From Verrucomicrobia bacterium SCGC AAA164-E04 (GTDB taxonomy: Bacteria > Verrucomicrobiota > Verrucomicrobiia > Limisphaerales > AAA164-E04): a DNA stretch of 64,000 nt. Below are positions 1 to 12,110 of this stretch, in pieces; within the stretch, counting starts at the first letter, position 1, and the number at the start of each line of letters is the position of its first letter. Where the stretch lies: contig KB911950.1 in the NCBI GenBank assembly GCA_000383715.1, forward strand, positions 62,001-126,000, read 5' to 3'. The notes beneath the pieces are model-generated. The model did no database searches. It saw only the letters and a list, made by a program, of their open reading frames with translations, and was not told the DNA's origin. The position numbers were made by a program, and so were the translations under genes.

Positions 1-2
1 CG

Positions 3-1946
<1,944 letters not shown>

Positions 1947-2054
1947 TTCGTAAGATCAGGAATATTTATTCAGGATCAGGCATTAACACGAAACTTAAAG
2001 CTTACATCAATCTGGTATTCGTCACTCACTAATATGATTTGTTTCATGCAGCAT

Positions 2055-3968
2055 ATGAAAAGAAATATCATCATTCTAACCATCATTTCGATTTGCCATT
2101 GTATCGATTCTACAAATATTTGTGCCTCGGATTTGGCTCGAAATGGAGATGAATTTCTGATCGGTGGAAACATCCCCGGGGATCAATCCAATCAAAACCT
2201 GGCGATGAACAAGCTTGGTGGTTACATCACATGGAATGATCATCATGCTGACAACGACGGTTTAGGAATCAGTTTGCTGCGTGTTGACGAAAACGCCTCC
2301 AGCGTTTTCGAGCCCATCACAGTGAATGAAACCACTAGCGGAGATCAGCTTGATGCGCAGATCGTGCTCCTTTCCGATGTAGATTTGTCCGCGGTCGTTG
2401 TTTGGGAAAGCAATGGAGACATTTACACCAGATTTATTTCATCTGAAGGTGTTTTTCTCACAGGTGAATTATTAGTCAATGAGACAACTGCCAACACACA
2501 AAACCGTCCCGTCGTGACTTCCCTCAGAAACGGTAATATCGTATTCGCCTGGTCCAGTCTGGATCAGGACGGTAGCCATTACGGTGTATTTGCCAGAGTC
2601 TTCTCAGCAAAAGGGAATCCACAGTCAGGTGAGTTTGGTTTGTCGCAGGAAACCGATTACAATCAGAAATCGTTATCCATTTCGGCCACCGAAAATGGTG
2701 GCTTTTATGCAGTCTGGGTTTCGGCACAACTGGCCGGAATATCCGACAGTGTAAGAAGAAACGGACGAATCGATTTTTTCAGTGGGGGACGTCAATTTGA
2801 TATTGTTCTCAAAGGTCGTCATTTTGACGCTGCTGGGAATGCGTCATCTGACGAGTCAGTTCTGTCCTCGAGCGATTCGATTTCAAGCAATCCCCATGTA
2901 ATCAGTTCCGATGAAAGATCCTTGGGTTTGTTTTATTCATCAAAACCAAAAGGGAAAATTACAGATAACAACTGGGATATTTATTATCAATCGATTGATG
3001 CAAGATCAGGTTCACCTAATGGTAAGCCAATGCTTGTCAACAGTATCGCCTACGGTGATCAATTTGCGCCCAGGGCATGTGCCACTGAAGGAGGCTTTTT
3101 TGTCACATGGACAAGTTTAGGTCATGATGGAGATGCATCTGGCATCTACGGTAAGAGCGTGAAAAAAGGAATCCCCCTGAGCAAGGATCTCTTGATCAAT
3201 ACGACGACATCCGGTCGCCAATTTCTTGGTAATGTTGCCAGTGTCGATGATGAAAATCTTGTAGTGACATGGAGTGGGTTTTCCTCCACCTCGAAATCAT
3301 TGGAAGTGTTTGGTCAGAGATTCAAACCTTTAGCTGGAAGGGCCATACCCAGTCACGTGTATGGATTCGGAGCTGGTTTTGATTCGGTCAACGTTGTTTG
3401 GCCAGATGCACACGATAAAAGTGTTTCTGGATATCGTATTACTTACGGTCCAGGCAACTCATTCATCGATACCGATTCTACAAGTCTGACCATTTCTGAC
3501 CTCGAGGCCGGTCAAGTTTACGACATTACTTTATCCAATATTTATGCAGATGGAACGGTATCTGCCGATTCTGTCAGCGCCTCAACTCAAACCTGGGGCA
3601 TCGATGCAAATGAAGATGGTCTTCCAGATTCCTGGCAAGCATCTCATTTTGGAATAGGGACCTCAGCATGGAAAGGTGCAGACGGCGATTCCGATGGGGA
3701 TGGTGCTACAAACCTTGAAGAGTTGCTTGCCGGCACCGATCCAAGCAACCCAGCGGACTCTCTAACAATAGCAATGTACGATGTAAATGATCAGAGTTGG
3801 CTATCATGGACAACGATTGAGGGCGGTATTTACCAGTTACAGCAAACAAGCAGCCTGAATGAATGGAAGAACATTGGAGCTCCAAGGTTTGGTGCTGATT
3901 CACATGATGCCGTTCAAATTCAGAACAACACAGATTTAAGCATCTATCGCATTGTTCGACTTAAGTAA
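2055..3968 (+). CDS. large secreted protein with FnIII-like, Ca-binding and C-terminal module
   Basis: An exported protein of unknown function, 637 residues from the ATG at 2055. That start gives a clean signal peptide (MKRN followed by a run of Ile/Leu, cleavage near residue 25); an earlier ATG at 2034 would add seven residues in front of it. Residues about 30-425 look like repeated beta-sandwich or propeller strands with recurring 'vvtWes..gdiyar' phrases. Residues about 428-514 resemble a fibronectin type III domain (SGYRITYGPG...). Residues about 517-565 hold Asp-rich, thrombospondin type 3-like calcium motifs (DANEDGLPDSW, DSDGDGATNLEELLAGTDP). The last 65 residues are the module shared with later genes (LSWTT...YQLQQTSSLNEWK...YRIVRL). 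It follows the secretin and is only 9 bases from the next gene, which suggests co-transcription. No catalytic motif was seen. Confidence 0.85.
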   Translation: MKRNIIILTIISICHCIDSTNICASDLARNGDEFLIGGNIPGDQSNQNLAMNKLGGYITWNDHHADNDGLGISLLRVDENASSVFEPITVNETTSGDQLDAQIVLLSDVDLSAVVVWESNGDIYTRFISSEGVFLTGELLVNETTANTQNRPVVTSLRNGNIVFAWSSLDQDGSHYGVFARVFSAKGNPQSGEFGLSQETDYNQKSLSISATENGGFYAVWVSAQLAGISDSVRRNGRIDFFSGGRQFDIVLKGRHFDAAGNASSDESVLSSSDSISSNPHVISSDERSLGLFYSSKPKGKITDNNWDIYYQSIDARSGSPNGKPMLVNSIAYGDQFAPRACATEGGFFVTWTSLGHDGDASGIYGKSVKKGIPLSKDLLINTTTSGRQFLGNVASVDDENLVVTWSGFSSTSKSLEVFGQRFKPLAGRAIPSHVYGFGAGFDSVNVVWPDAHDKSVSGYRITYGPGNSFIDTDSTSLTISDLEAGQVYDITLSNIYADGTVSADSVSASTQTWGIDANEDGLPDSWQASHFGIGTSAWKGADGDSDGDGATNLEELLAGTDPSNPADSLTIAMYDVNDQSWLSWTTIEGGIYQLQQTSSLNEWKNIGAPRFGADSHDAVQIQNNTDLSIYRIVRLK

Positions 3969-3977
3969 ATTTTTGGT

Positions 3978-5465
3978 ATGTTTCATTCAAAAACATTTTT
4001 AGTTATCCTATTAGGTTTAATAACTTTTGCGAAGAGTCAACACGCCTTCTCTTTGTCCGGACCACTCGCACCATGGCAGACGGCTGCCCTTGGTTACGCC
4101 GCGCCCATACCCAACACCAATGGCGGTGGCCCTATGAACCTTGATGAAGAGTATAGGTGGAATGTGCCTACTGTGCACTACGGTTTTACTGCTGATTTTC
4201 TGAATTTCTTTGGAGTGAGAGGTGCTGAGGAAATAGAAAAAGCAATTGCCGTCCTGAATGATCTTCCAGAAGCAGATAATATTGTTATTGACGACTATCC
4301 ACTCGAGAGCGTCCGTGTCAATCACCGAGCCCAAGCTCTGGGTATCGTCGACTTAAAAACCAGGGCATTACAAATATTAACCACATCTATGGGCCTTGCT
4401 GATCCCATACGTTATGCCTACACACTCAGAAATCGATGGGTTGATAACAATATTACTAATTACCTCGTTACGATGCGTAACTTTGATCCTGAAACATGGG
4501 ATTACAGTCCGTTCGTCAATGGCACATTGTATACCTACCAGGTAATCGACCCTTTCGAAGGCATTGCTCTTGCTTTGAACACTGCAGTCGATCCACTTGA
4601 TCAGCTTTTTGCACGGACACGACCCGTTTCAGCTGTTTCATCTTTAACAACTGAAGAGATGCCAGCCGGCGGTTTCCTAACTGGTTTGACCCGTGATGAC
4701 GTGGCAGGTTTAAAATATATTTACCGCTCATCGAATTATAACACTGAAACTGCCTTGGGTGACATTTCAGGGGCAGGCGGTGGGCTCCTGGGTGGTGGTG
4801 GAGGTGGAGGTAGTGGATTAGCTGATTTTCCCGGTATCGTAACATCACCGGGTGGTGGTACTTACGATTTTCCATTTTTGATCGCCACTAACACTGTAGC
4901 AGGTGGGGGAGGTAATCTTGGCGGACAGGCAACTGCGACCAATGCTTTCATCAATCCTGCTCTAAGAGCAGGCAAGAACAAGATCACTTTTCTTCGATCC
5001 GATTACGATTCACTGATAGGTGCTTTCTTTCAGCCTTTTACAGTAAGGTTCAGTGAAACAGTCAGGACCAACGATCTCGTGAGATCTCAGTCTCTGATAC
5101 GCACTGTAATCGAGCCTGATTACATCTTTGACGCAGCTGACTTGCAAGGTGCAGATGCATTTGCCGGTGGTCCAGTGGGTGTTGAGCAAACGCTAAACGC
5201 TGGATGGCTTTCGAGTGATGAATTTGATGGAGTGACTGGTGACGATGCCGGTCCAGGAATCATTACACCTTCGAAGAGGATCACTTTCAATAATGTCGGC
5301 CCACTTTTCTTGAACCAGCAAGGCGCAGGTGTCTTCTTCCTCAGAGAGGGTGACATCAATACAACCCCTTTCATCACATGGGGATCATTTGATGGTACAA
5401 CCAATGCTCCGATTGTCTATCCGGACAAGATAACCATCGAAGATTTAGAAAGACTAGTCAGGTAA
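3978..5465 (+). CDS. secreted hypothetical protein with Gly-rich hinge
   Basis: A 495-residue exported protein of unknown function. The N-terminus (MFHSKTFLVILLGLITFAKS) is a signal peptide. Residues about 45-255 (FRWN-like YRWNVPTVHYGF, then EEIEKAIAVLNDLPEADN and LTRDDVAGLKYIYRS) recall the layout of matrixin-type metalloprotease propeptide and catalytic folds, in which a 'DVAGLKYIY' helix ends the domain. However, no HExxHxxGxxH zinc site is present, so no enzymatic role is claimed. A glycine-rich stretch (about nt 4770-4815) and a second one near 4900 separate this from a C-terminal region of about 190 residues. It starts 9 bases after the previous gene and ends 22 bases before the next, the tightest spacing in this cluster. 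It lacks the FYR-ending module of its neighbours. Confidence 0.82.
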   Translation: MFHSKTFLVILLGLITFAKSQHAFSLSGPLAPWQTAALGYAAPIPNTNGGGPMNLDEEYRWNVPTVHYGFTADFLNFFGVRGAEEIEKAIAVLNDLPEADNIVIDDYPLESVRVNHRAQALGIVDLKTRALQILTTSMGLADPIRYAYTLRNRWVDNNITNYLVTMRNFDPETWDYSPFVNGTLYTYQVIDPFEGIALALNTAVDPLDQLFARTRPVSAVSSLTTEEMPAGGFLTGLTRDDVAGLKYIYRSSNYNTETALGDISGAGGGLLGGGGGGGSGLADFPGIVTSPGGGTYDFPFLIATNTVAGGGGNLGGQATATNAFINPALRAGKNKITFLRSDYDSLIGAFFQPFTVRFSETVRTNDLVRSQSLIRTVIEPDYIFDAADLQGADAFAGGPVGVEQTLNAGWLSSDEFDGVTGDDAGPGIITPSKRITFNNVGPLFLNQQGAGVFFLREGDINTTPFITWGSFDGTTNAPIVYPDKITIEDLERLVR

Positions 5466-5487
5466 TATTAACCTTTTAGATAGTCAT

Positions 5488-8337
5488 ATGATGAGTCATA
5501 AAATCCAATTTTGTATTCTCCTAGCATCTACGTCGTTCGCAGGAGGCCTGTTAGCCCAACCTGAAAACCTTTACGAAAACTATGGTTTCGTTGATCAGGG
5601 TAGTGAATTACCCATCAACGCCAGGGCATTTGCCAATTACGGTTCTTTCACTGTTTTTGGTGCTTTGCCTTTCGATACGCAAAACACGTTAAATTTCACC
5701 AACACAGGGGTAATGAACGGATCTGTTGGTTTTAGATTTGATCAAGTTGCCGACAATGGACTACGTTCCAAAGCTGATCATTTCTACAACGCATCAGGTG
5801 CTGAAATTAATTCGAGTTCTCTACTCTTTGAGGACGATCCATCGTTTTTAATCGTGTCCGCTACCAATGTAGTCAATAAAGGTTTATTGACTGTGGGTGT
5901 CAGCGGTCTGCTCTCGATCGATGGAGGTGACGTCGATTTATCTGATTCAGCCATAGGAGTCTCCGCCTTGCAGGGTTCAGGTTCCTACAATTCAATGCTT
6001 CCCGGCGATCCTCCGACTCCAGTTTATTTTCCTGATACAGGCATCACTGACGAATATTGGGGTGGCATGACCAATGTCAACCGTATGGACACCGTGGGTT
6101 TACTGAACGTGCTTGGCGAAAGTGCCAACATTACCTCTCCCATCCACATGGTAACAAACGCAGCTGGATTCATTGGCAACACGTTGCTTTCACTTCAAAG
6201 CGCAAATTCGTATGTCATTTCAAATGCAGTAACCGAAACAAACATTATTGTTCAAGCTGTATTTTCTTCGGTAGCTGATCCCCGCATCCTTACGGATGTT
6301 ACTTTCAGCGATAGCCCAAGAACAAATGAGGTGAAAACTGCCAACATCCGTTATCAGGTTCCTCTGACCAACTACGTAACGGCTTCGGACGACCTCTTTA
6401 CTCTCTACCTCAGTGACACGCTGGCGTGGGACACCAATCTTGTTTTTGCTCCCAATCAAAACGCTGCTACCGTAAGGCCCTATACTTACACATTATCGAG
6501 GTTGGACACCATTGGGTTCAATTTGGGTTCACCATCCAATTCGGTTGTCTCTCCTTCACTTCTTTGGAATGACACTTTTTCCAATACCTTTGTGACCAAC
6601 TTTTATGCTGCCTACAGCGCCAATGTGGCCAGTGTGATTGATAACAGCGGGTCATCCATCAATGCTGAAGCAACCAATTCCCTGAGCGGTAGGGTGACGA
6701 TCAAAGCAGATTCCCTGAATCTGGATAACACAAGACTGAGGTCAGAGGGTTTCCTCTCGATCAACGCCAATCACCTTGAGTCGTCATCAAATGCCATCAT
6801 CGATTCTCAAAATGTCAGCTATGGACTTGCCTCCATGGGGAGCGTTCTGAACGTAAACAGCGTCGTTACCGATGAAATCGATCGTTTGCAAGGCAACATA
6901 GCGGCTTACAGTGCCATCTGGACCAATCTTAGTGGTATTGTTATTACCAATCCTCCTGAAAATGAGGAGAGTGAAGAGACGTTCACCACCAATGTTGTTG
7001 AATATCTTTACCATGTGCTCATCGTTGATGCGACGGATCTATCCACCACGGTCCCTGTTTATGTCCACGACTTTGCTGCTGAAGGAGACACAGTTAACAT
7101 TGATGATGACATGAATGTTGTCAGATCCTTGTTGATTGATTCAAAAAACCTAGTCAACAACGGGGAGATTTCAGTTTTTAGTAACATGCAGAACCTCGGG
7201 GCAACGAACTTTCCTTCCTTAAAATCCTTGCTCAACAATGGTACCATTTCTGTCAACGAGTCTCTTCAGATAGGAACTGATACAACAAACGTGGTCGATA
7301 GCATTATCAATAGCGGACAAGTCAATGCGTTTTTCCAGCGGTATCAGTCACAGTATTTTGAAAATTCCGGGCGCTTTGATGCGGGCGGTCGAATAGACAT
7401 CACTGCTGTTGATGCAAAACTTGACAACGGAACTATCTCATCGGGTCGGGACATCGTCATCAATGCGGAGAACGTCAAACTCCAAAATGCTGAGCTTATA
7501 TCTTCAACGGATATACGTATCGGAGTTTCTGGGGTCCTGACGGATGGTGGTTTTCCCAATACTTTTGCTGTCAATAATGGTTTTACCCTTGCAGTGAAGC
7601 CGGCGAGTGGAGATCTACTCGGAAGCACATTCAATTCGACTCTACCACGATTTGCGGCAGTCAATCATTTATGGGCAGGGGAAGATCGTGGTAACAGTCC
7701 TTCCGGCTTTCATAACAATGCTGCTATTGGTCGACTCATACTTGACGGCCGGGGCGGAAGCAGGGCTCGTTTCAATGGTGTGGGTAATAACAACGCGATA
7801 TATGTTGATTCGCTCGAGTTCGCCGGAAGCTTATTGGATACTTGGAAACAAAATGTGTCCATTGCAGACAACTTTACAGTCTATTACGCCTCCTCCAATA
7901 TTCCAGTTGAAGAACTGAGCAGCCACTTTGGTACTCGGATGCAATGGGTTTCCGAGTTTGTGGGCGACAATTCTTCACTACCGATCGTATTGTCAGATGG
8001 AACCAGTATTCTGGTAAACAAATTGTTGAGGGAAAGCCTCACGATCGACTCTGATGGCGATGGAGCAGCAAACGGTATCGATCCAACACCTTTCGACGGC
8101 GTCATTCTTGCTAATGTTGAAATAGACGAAGCAAACAGGCCCCAGGCAGTTATCTCCTGGATTGCAGCGGGAGCAACCAATTATCGCGTCGAGTTCAAAG
8201 ATGCATTGAGTGATCCAAATTGGACCTACCTCAAGTCCGTTCAGAACAATGCCAATGATAGACAGGAAATAAGTGTGAGTGATTCGCTCACGGGTGATAA
8301 TCAAGGCAGGTTCTATCGAGTTACCTACCAACCGTAA
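5488..8337 (+). CDS. giant secreted beta-helix (haemagglutinin-like) protein
   Basis: A 949-residue exported protein, probably a surface adhesin or matrix protein. The signal peptide is MMSHKIQFCILLASTSFAGGLLAQ, with cleavage near residue 24. Most of the chain consists of short repeated strands with Asn/Ser/Asp turns, such as SGRFDAGGRIDITAVDA followed by LDNGTISSGRDIVINAENV, the pattern of filamentous-haemagglutinin right-handed beta-helices. Near nt 8050-8100 there is a Ca-binding type motif (DSDGDGAANGIDPTPFDG). The last 70 residues are the shared module (VISWIAAGATNYRVEF, DPNWTYLK, GRFYRVTYQP). There is no TPS domain or TpsB partner nearby, so two-partner secretion is not supported; the upstream secretin is the obvious candidate for export, by inference. 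It lies 22 bases after the preceding gene. Confidence 0.85.
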   Translation: MMSHKIQFCILLASTSFAGGLLAQPENLYENYGFVDQGSELPINARAFANYGSFTVFGALPFDTQNTLNFTNTGVMNGSVGFRFDQVADNGLRSKADHFYNASGAEINSSSLLFEDDPSFLIVSATNVVNKGLLTVGVSGLLSIDGGDVDLSDSAIGVSALQGSGSYNSMLPGDPPTPVYFPDTGITDEYWGGMTNVNRMDTVGLLNVLGESANITSPIHMVTNAAGFIGNTLLSLQSANSYVISNAVTETNIIVQAVFSSVADPRILTDVTFSDSPRTNEVKTANIRYQVPLTNYVTASDDLFTLYLSDTLAWDTNLVFAPNQNAATVRPYTYTLSRLDTIGFNLGSPSNSVVSPSLLWNDTFSNTFVTNFYAAYSANVASVIDNSGSSINAEATNSLSGRVTIKADSLNLDNTRLRSEGFLSINANHLESSSNAIIDSQNVSYGLASMGSVLNVNSVVTDEIDRLQGNIAAYSAIWTNLSGIVITNPPENEESEETFTTNVVEYLYHVLIVDATDLSTTVPVYVHDFAAEGDTVNIDDDMNVVRSLLIDSKNLVNNGEISVFSNMQNLGATNFPSLKSLLNNGTISVNESLQIGTDTTNVVDSIINSGQVNAFFQRYQSQYFENSGRFDAGGRIDITAVDAKLDNGTISSGRDIVINAENVKLQNAELISSTDIRIGVSGVLTDGGFPNTFAVNNGFTLAVKPASGDLLGSTFNSTLPRFAAVNHLWAGEDRGNSPSGFHNNAAIGRLILDGRGGSRARFNGVGNNNAIYVDSLEFAGSLLDTWKQNVSIADNFTVYYASSNIPVEELSSHFGTRMQWVSEFVGDNSSLPIVLSDGTSILVNKLLRESLTIDSDGDGAANGIDPTPFDGVILANVEIDEANRPQAVISWIAAGATNYRVEFKDALSDPNWTYLKSVQNNANDRQEISVSDSLTGDNQGRFYRVTYQP

Positions 8338-8395
8338 TTTTCATTCAGATAATTGAATCACATCGATGAGATTATTTTCTCAGGCAAGCAACGAA

Positions 8396-11300
8396 ATGAA
8401 TATGATTAAGTTTTTTTCAACAATGGTGGTGTCAATTGCCTGTATGAGCACGCTGCTCGGACAGGATGCTTCACCATGGATTCAATATAATGGAGCAGAG
8501 GTCAACCACCAACGCATCCTAGTGCGTTTTGCGGATCCATCCATGTCACAGGATAAGTTCCTTCCAAGTGATCTTCTCGCAGAAGCTGGTTTGTCGGTTG
8601 TTTATCGCATGGAAACGGTGGCTGGTCTTGTCATCTTGGAAAATACGGCTGGTAAATTTATGCCACGCGCTGGCTACAAACCCAACAAAGATGCTCTGGC
8701 CAAGGAGTTAGATACAAGGATCAGCTTACTGCGAGACAGTGGATTATTCACTTACGTAGAACCGGATTTCATCTGGCATCCTGCTGCCGAAGCAACGGAC
8801 CCTGCGTATGTCGACGGACGCCTCTGGGGACTTCGCAATTCGGGTGAACCAGGAGTTGAAAACGCTGATATTGATGCTGAGCAGGCATGGGACACCACGG
8901 TAGGCTCGCGTGATGTTGTAATCGGTGTGATTGACACAGGTGTCAGATACTCACATCAGGAACTAGCATCCCAAATGTGGGTGAATGAGGGAGAAATCCC
9001 GGGCAATGGAATCGATGACGACGAGAATGGGTGGATCGACGATGTGCATGGTATCAATGCAATCCTAAACTCTGGTGATCCGCTTGATGTTAACGATCAC
9101 GGAACCAATTGTGCAAGTATCATTGGCGCGAGCATGGACGACTCTGACGTTGTGGGAGTCAACTGGGATGTTCAAATCATGGCCCTAAAATTCATCGGTG
9201 CCTTTGGGGGGGAAACTTCTGATGCGGTGAAGTGCATCGATTATGCCGTTCAAATGGGTGTTGATATACTCAACAACAGTTGGGGTGGAGGACCTTATTC
9301 GCAGGCTTTATTTGATTCCGTAGCCAACGCTCAAAACAATGACGTATTGTTTGTTGTAGCTTCGGGTAACTCAGGGCTCAACAATGATATATTTCCTGAT
9401 TACCCATCATCCTTTGATCTTGATAACGTGGTATCAGTAGGAGCAATGGATCGTTTTGATCGAATGGCTGACTTTTCCAATTATGGTAAAAACTCCGTCG
9501 ATTTGGTTGCTCCCGGTGTTGATATTTACATGGCAGGCTCGGGTGATGCGCCTGATGAAACGGGAGCCACCACGGTGGAGCCAGATTCCGACTACGACAC
9601 CGCCAGCGGAACGAGTTTTGCTGCTCCTTATGTGGCTGGTGTCGCTGGACTCTTGAAAGCTGCATTTCCTGAATCCACTGCGACGGAAATCAAGACAAGG
9701 TTGCTTGATTCTGTTGTGAAACTATCACCTTATGCCGACAAGGTGGCAACCGGTGGCAGATTAAACGCCAAACAGGCGCTTGAAGTGACGCCTGATGGCA
9801 TTCTTGAGCTGAGCGTGAATCCTCCATCTCAATCTGTTTTGCTGCAAGGAACAACACAGGTAATCACTGTTCGGGTATCAGATTTAGTAGGAGTAAGCGA
9901 TGCTGTTGTGACTGCCACCCTCTCAGACGGTCAAACCATTGAGTTTCTCAATGACGGAGCGGAGCCTGATGTAAAAGCAGATGATGCCCTTTACACATAC
10001 TCTCTTGAGGTGCCTGATTTCATCAGCGAAATAACCCTCAATATTTCAGCTGAAGCGCCGGATAAAACAAGCGTTTCAACCACGGTCAACTACGGCGTTG
10101 TTCCTCCTCCTCCAAACGACGACTTTACTCATGCCATCAAAGTTAGTGGTTCAGGAGCCAGATTTTTGTCCAATAACCAATTTGCAACCATTGAGGAAGA
10201 CGAACCCTTCCATGCAGGTCTTGCAGGAGCCAAACAATCACTTTGGTGGTCATGGTCACCAAAAATCAGTGGGCCTGTTCTTATCGACACTTCAGGGAGT
10301 GGTTTTGACTCCGTGATTGCCATTTACGAAGGTAATTCTTATGAAAATCTCAAAACAATTGCTTCAGTAGACAACGTAGGATCCAAGAAACAGGCTTACC
10401 TTGAGTTTGATGTTTTGGCTGGCAACAGTTACAGGATCGCTGTTGCATCAGCTCCCTCCTCAAGAGGTGGAACGGTCAGGCTCAGGATAGAGCCAGGTGG
10501 TGTCATTGATACCGTAGCTCCTGTGGTAAAATTTCTTTCGCCTGCCAATGGCTTTCTTGCTAGTGAAAGACAAATCGTTGTTCAGGGATACTCTTTTGAT
10601 CCGGAACCTAATTCGTCAGGTATCAATCAAGTTTTTATCAAAGTGAACGGGGAAAATGTTGGAGGGGCAGCCATAGGTACCCTTGATTGGGAAGCTCCTG
10701 CATTTCTCTCACCGGGTGTGAACAAAATCCAGGTGCAAGTCAGTGATTTTGCTGGTAACCGCTCAGAAGTGGACGAACTCACCATTTCCTATTTGGTAGC
10801 CGATCCTGCCAACGACCATATCAACACGGCTCAATCAATCTTAGACTCGACTGGTCAAATCGATGCTGACAATAGTGAAGCGACCAAACAATTTGGTGAA
10901 CCCATGCATGCGGGTAACAAGGGAGGTGGCTCATTGTGGTATTCGTTCACTCCATCTGAAAATGGTCAGCTCACGATATCGACCTTGCGCGCTAAATTAG
11001 ATACATTGCTTGCAATCTATACAGGCATCAAGCCAAGCGAATTAGTGCACGTTGCCAGTAACGACGACTCTGGAACGGAAACATCGAACAGTAAGATTGT
11101 TCAGGCAATCGAGGCTGGTGTCAGATACCTGATCGCTGTTGATGGTTTCAGCAATGAGAGAGGTTCTTTTTCCATACGCTACGATTTCCAACCAAACGAT
11201 ATCAGGCTCGTCAGTGTGAAATCATCCGACGGCGGGGAAGTAGAGGGGCCCTCTGGAAACGTTGTTTCTGGTACCACCATCGCACTCACTGCGACTCCAG

Positions 11301-12049
11301 AGTTTGGATTTGAATTTAAGGGTTGGTCGGGCAGCGTAGACTCGGCCGAAAATCCTCTTGAAATCCTGGTGGATGCCAATCTTGAGATCCAAGCTCAATT
11401 CGGGCCTGTTACCGTTGGTGAGAACTTTGAATCGGGTGAGTTGGAATTACCCTTTGAATTTGTTGGTGCCCCATGGGAAATCACAGAAGATGAAAGTCTC
11501 AGTGGAAATGCCTCCATTAAGTCCGGTAGTATTAAGGATGGCGAAACATCAGGTCTTTCATTACGACATGCATTCACTCACGGGCGAGGCAAATTTGATG
11601 TGAAATCCAGTTCGGAAGCCGGTTGGGATACCTTGAGTTTTCACATCGACGGTCAACTGGTTTCCAGTTGGTCTGGAGAGAAAGATTGGCAGAGGTTTGA
11701 ATTTGTAGTCACCGAGGGAGAACACCTGCTGGAGTGGGTTTATTCCAAAGATTTCTCCAACAGCCAGGGAATGGATGCGGTTTTCCTTGATAATATCGAT
11801 CTTCCATTACTTGATGCTGATGACTCTCAAATGCCTGCCTCCGTGGCGGTAATCCCAATGAGCAACGGACAATTGGATATCGAAATTCAAGGTAACCCGA
11901 ATACTTCCTATACCATCCAAACATCCAAGGGTCTCCAAACATGGGAAAAGGCCTTCCAGGCGACCACTGACTCCATCGGTAAAATTACCATTCGTAACGC
12001 AACTGCTTCCGGACGTTCCCAAACATTTTTCCGCGCGGTCGTTGAATAA
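8396..12049 (+). CDS. secreted subtilisin-like (S8) serine protease with C-terminal modules
   Basis: An extracellular peptidase, 1217 residues from the ATG at 8396. This start places a signal peptide (MNMIKFFSTMVVSIACMSTLLGQ) at the N-terminus; an ATG at 8366 would add ten residues in front. An inhibitor-like propeptide spans about 30-130. The catalytic triad is visible as Asp180 (VIGVIDTGVRYSH), His235 (DHGTNCASI) and Ser407 (GTSFAAPYVAG), with oxyanion Asn325 (VVASGNSG). After residue 460 come beta-rich modules: an invasin-like region, two similar domains each starting 'NDDFTHA' or 'NDHINTA' with SLWWSW/SLWYSF and a 'FDSVIAIYEG'-type strand (pre-peptidase C-like), a GGEVEGPSG...GFEFKGWSG repeat (InlB-B/bacterial-repeat type), a lectin-like domain, and the shared C-terminal module. 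A strong terminator follows, so it is likely the last gene of the cluster. Confidence 0.93.
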   Translation: MNMIKFFSTMVVSIACMSTLLGQDASPWIQYNGAEVNHQRILVRFADPSMSQDKFLPSDLLAEAGLSVVYRMETVAGLVILENTAGKFMPRAGYKPNKDALAKELDTRISLLRDSGLFTYVEPDFIWHPAAEATDPAYVDGRLWGLRNSGEPGVENADIDAEQAWDTTVGSRDVVIGVIDTGVRYSHQELASQMWVNEGEIPGNGIDDDENGWIDDVHGINAILNSGDPLDVNDHGTNCASIIGASMDDSDVVGVNWDVQIMALKFIGAFGGETSDAVKCIDYAVQMGVDILNNSWGGGPYSQALFDSVANAQNNDVLFVVASGNSGLNNDIFPDYPSSFDLDNVVSVGAMDRFDRMADFSNYGKNSVDLVAPGVDIYMAGSGDAPDETGATTVEPDSDYDTASGTSFAAPYVAGVAGLLKAAFPESTATEIKTRLLDSVVKLSPYADKVATGGRLNAKQALEVTPDGILELSVNPPSQSVLLQGTTQVITVRVSDLVGVSDAVVTATLSDGQTIEFLNDGAEPDVKADDALYTYSLEVPDFISEITLNISAEAPDKTSVSTTVNYGVVPPPPNDDFTHAIKVSGSGARFLSNNQFATIEEDEPFHAGLAGAKQSLWWSWSPKISGPVLIDTSGSGFDSVIAIYEGNSYENLKTIASVDNVGSKKQAYLEFDVLAGNSYRIAVASAPSSRGGTVRLRIEPGGVIDTVAPVVKFLSPANGFLASERQIVVQGYSFDPEPNSSGINQVFIKVNGENVGGAAIGTLDWEAPAFLSPGVNKIQVQVSDFAGNRSEVDELTISYLVADPANDHINTAQSILDSTGQIDADNSEATKQFGEPMHAGNKGGGSLWYSFTPSENGQLTISTLRAKLDTLLAIYTGIKPSELVHVASNDDSGTETSNSKIVQAIEAGVRYLIAVDGFSNERGSFSIRYDFQPNDIRLVSVKSSDGGEVEGPSGNVVSGTTIALTATPEFGFEFKGWSGSVDSAENPLEILVDANLEIQAQFGPVTVGENFESGELELPFEFVGAPWEITEDESLSGNASIKSGSIKDGETSGLSLRHAFTHGRGKFDVKSSSEAGWDTLSFHIDGQLVSSWSGEKDWQRFEFVVTEGEHLLEWVYSKDFSNSQGMDAVFLDNIDLPLLDADDSQMPASVAVIPMSNGQLDIEIQGNPNTSYTIQTSKGLQTWEKAFQATTDSIGKITIRNATASGRSQTFFRAVVE

Positions 12050-12073
12050 ATTTTTCCGCTAACTGGAATTTAC

Positions 12074-12102
12074 AAGGGACCGTTTCAACGGTCCCTTTTT
12101 CT
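12074..12102 (+). terminator. rho-independent terminator of the exoprotein cluster
   Basis: Perfect hairpin GGGACCGTT-TC-AACGGTCCC (12076-12095), with flanking AA/TT extending the stem, followed directly by TTTTTCTTTT. It lies 25 bases after the protease stop and just before coaE, so it separates the two transcription units. Confidence 0.93.
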
Positions 12103-12110
12103 TTTCTGAC

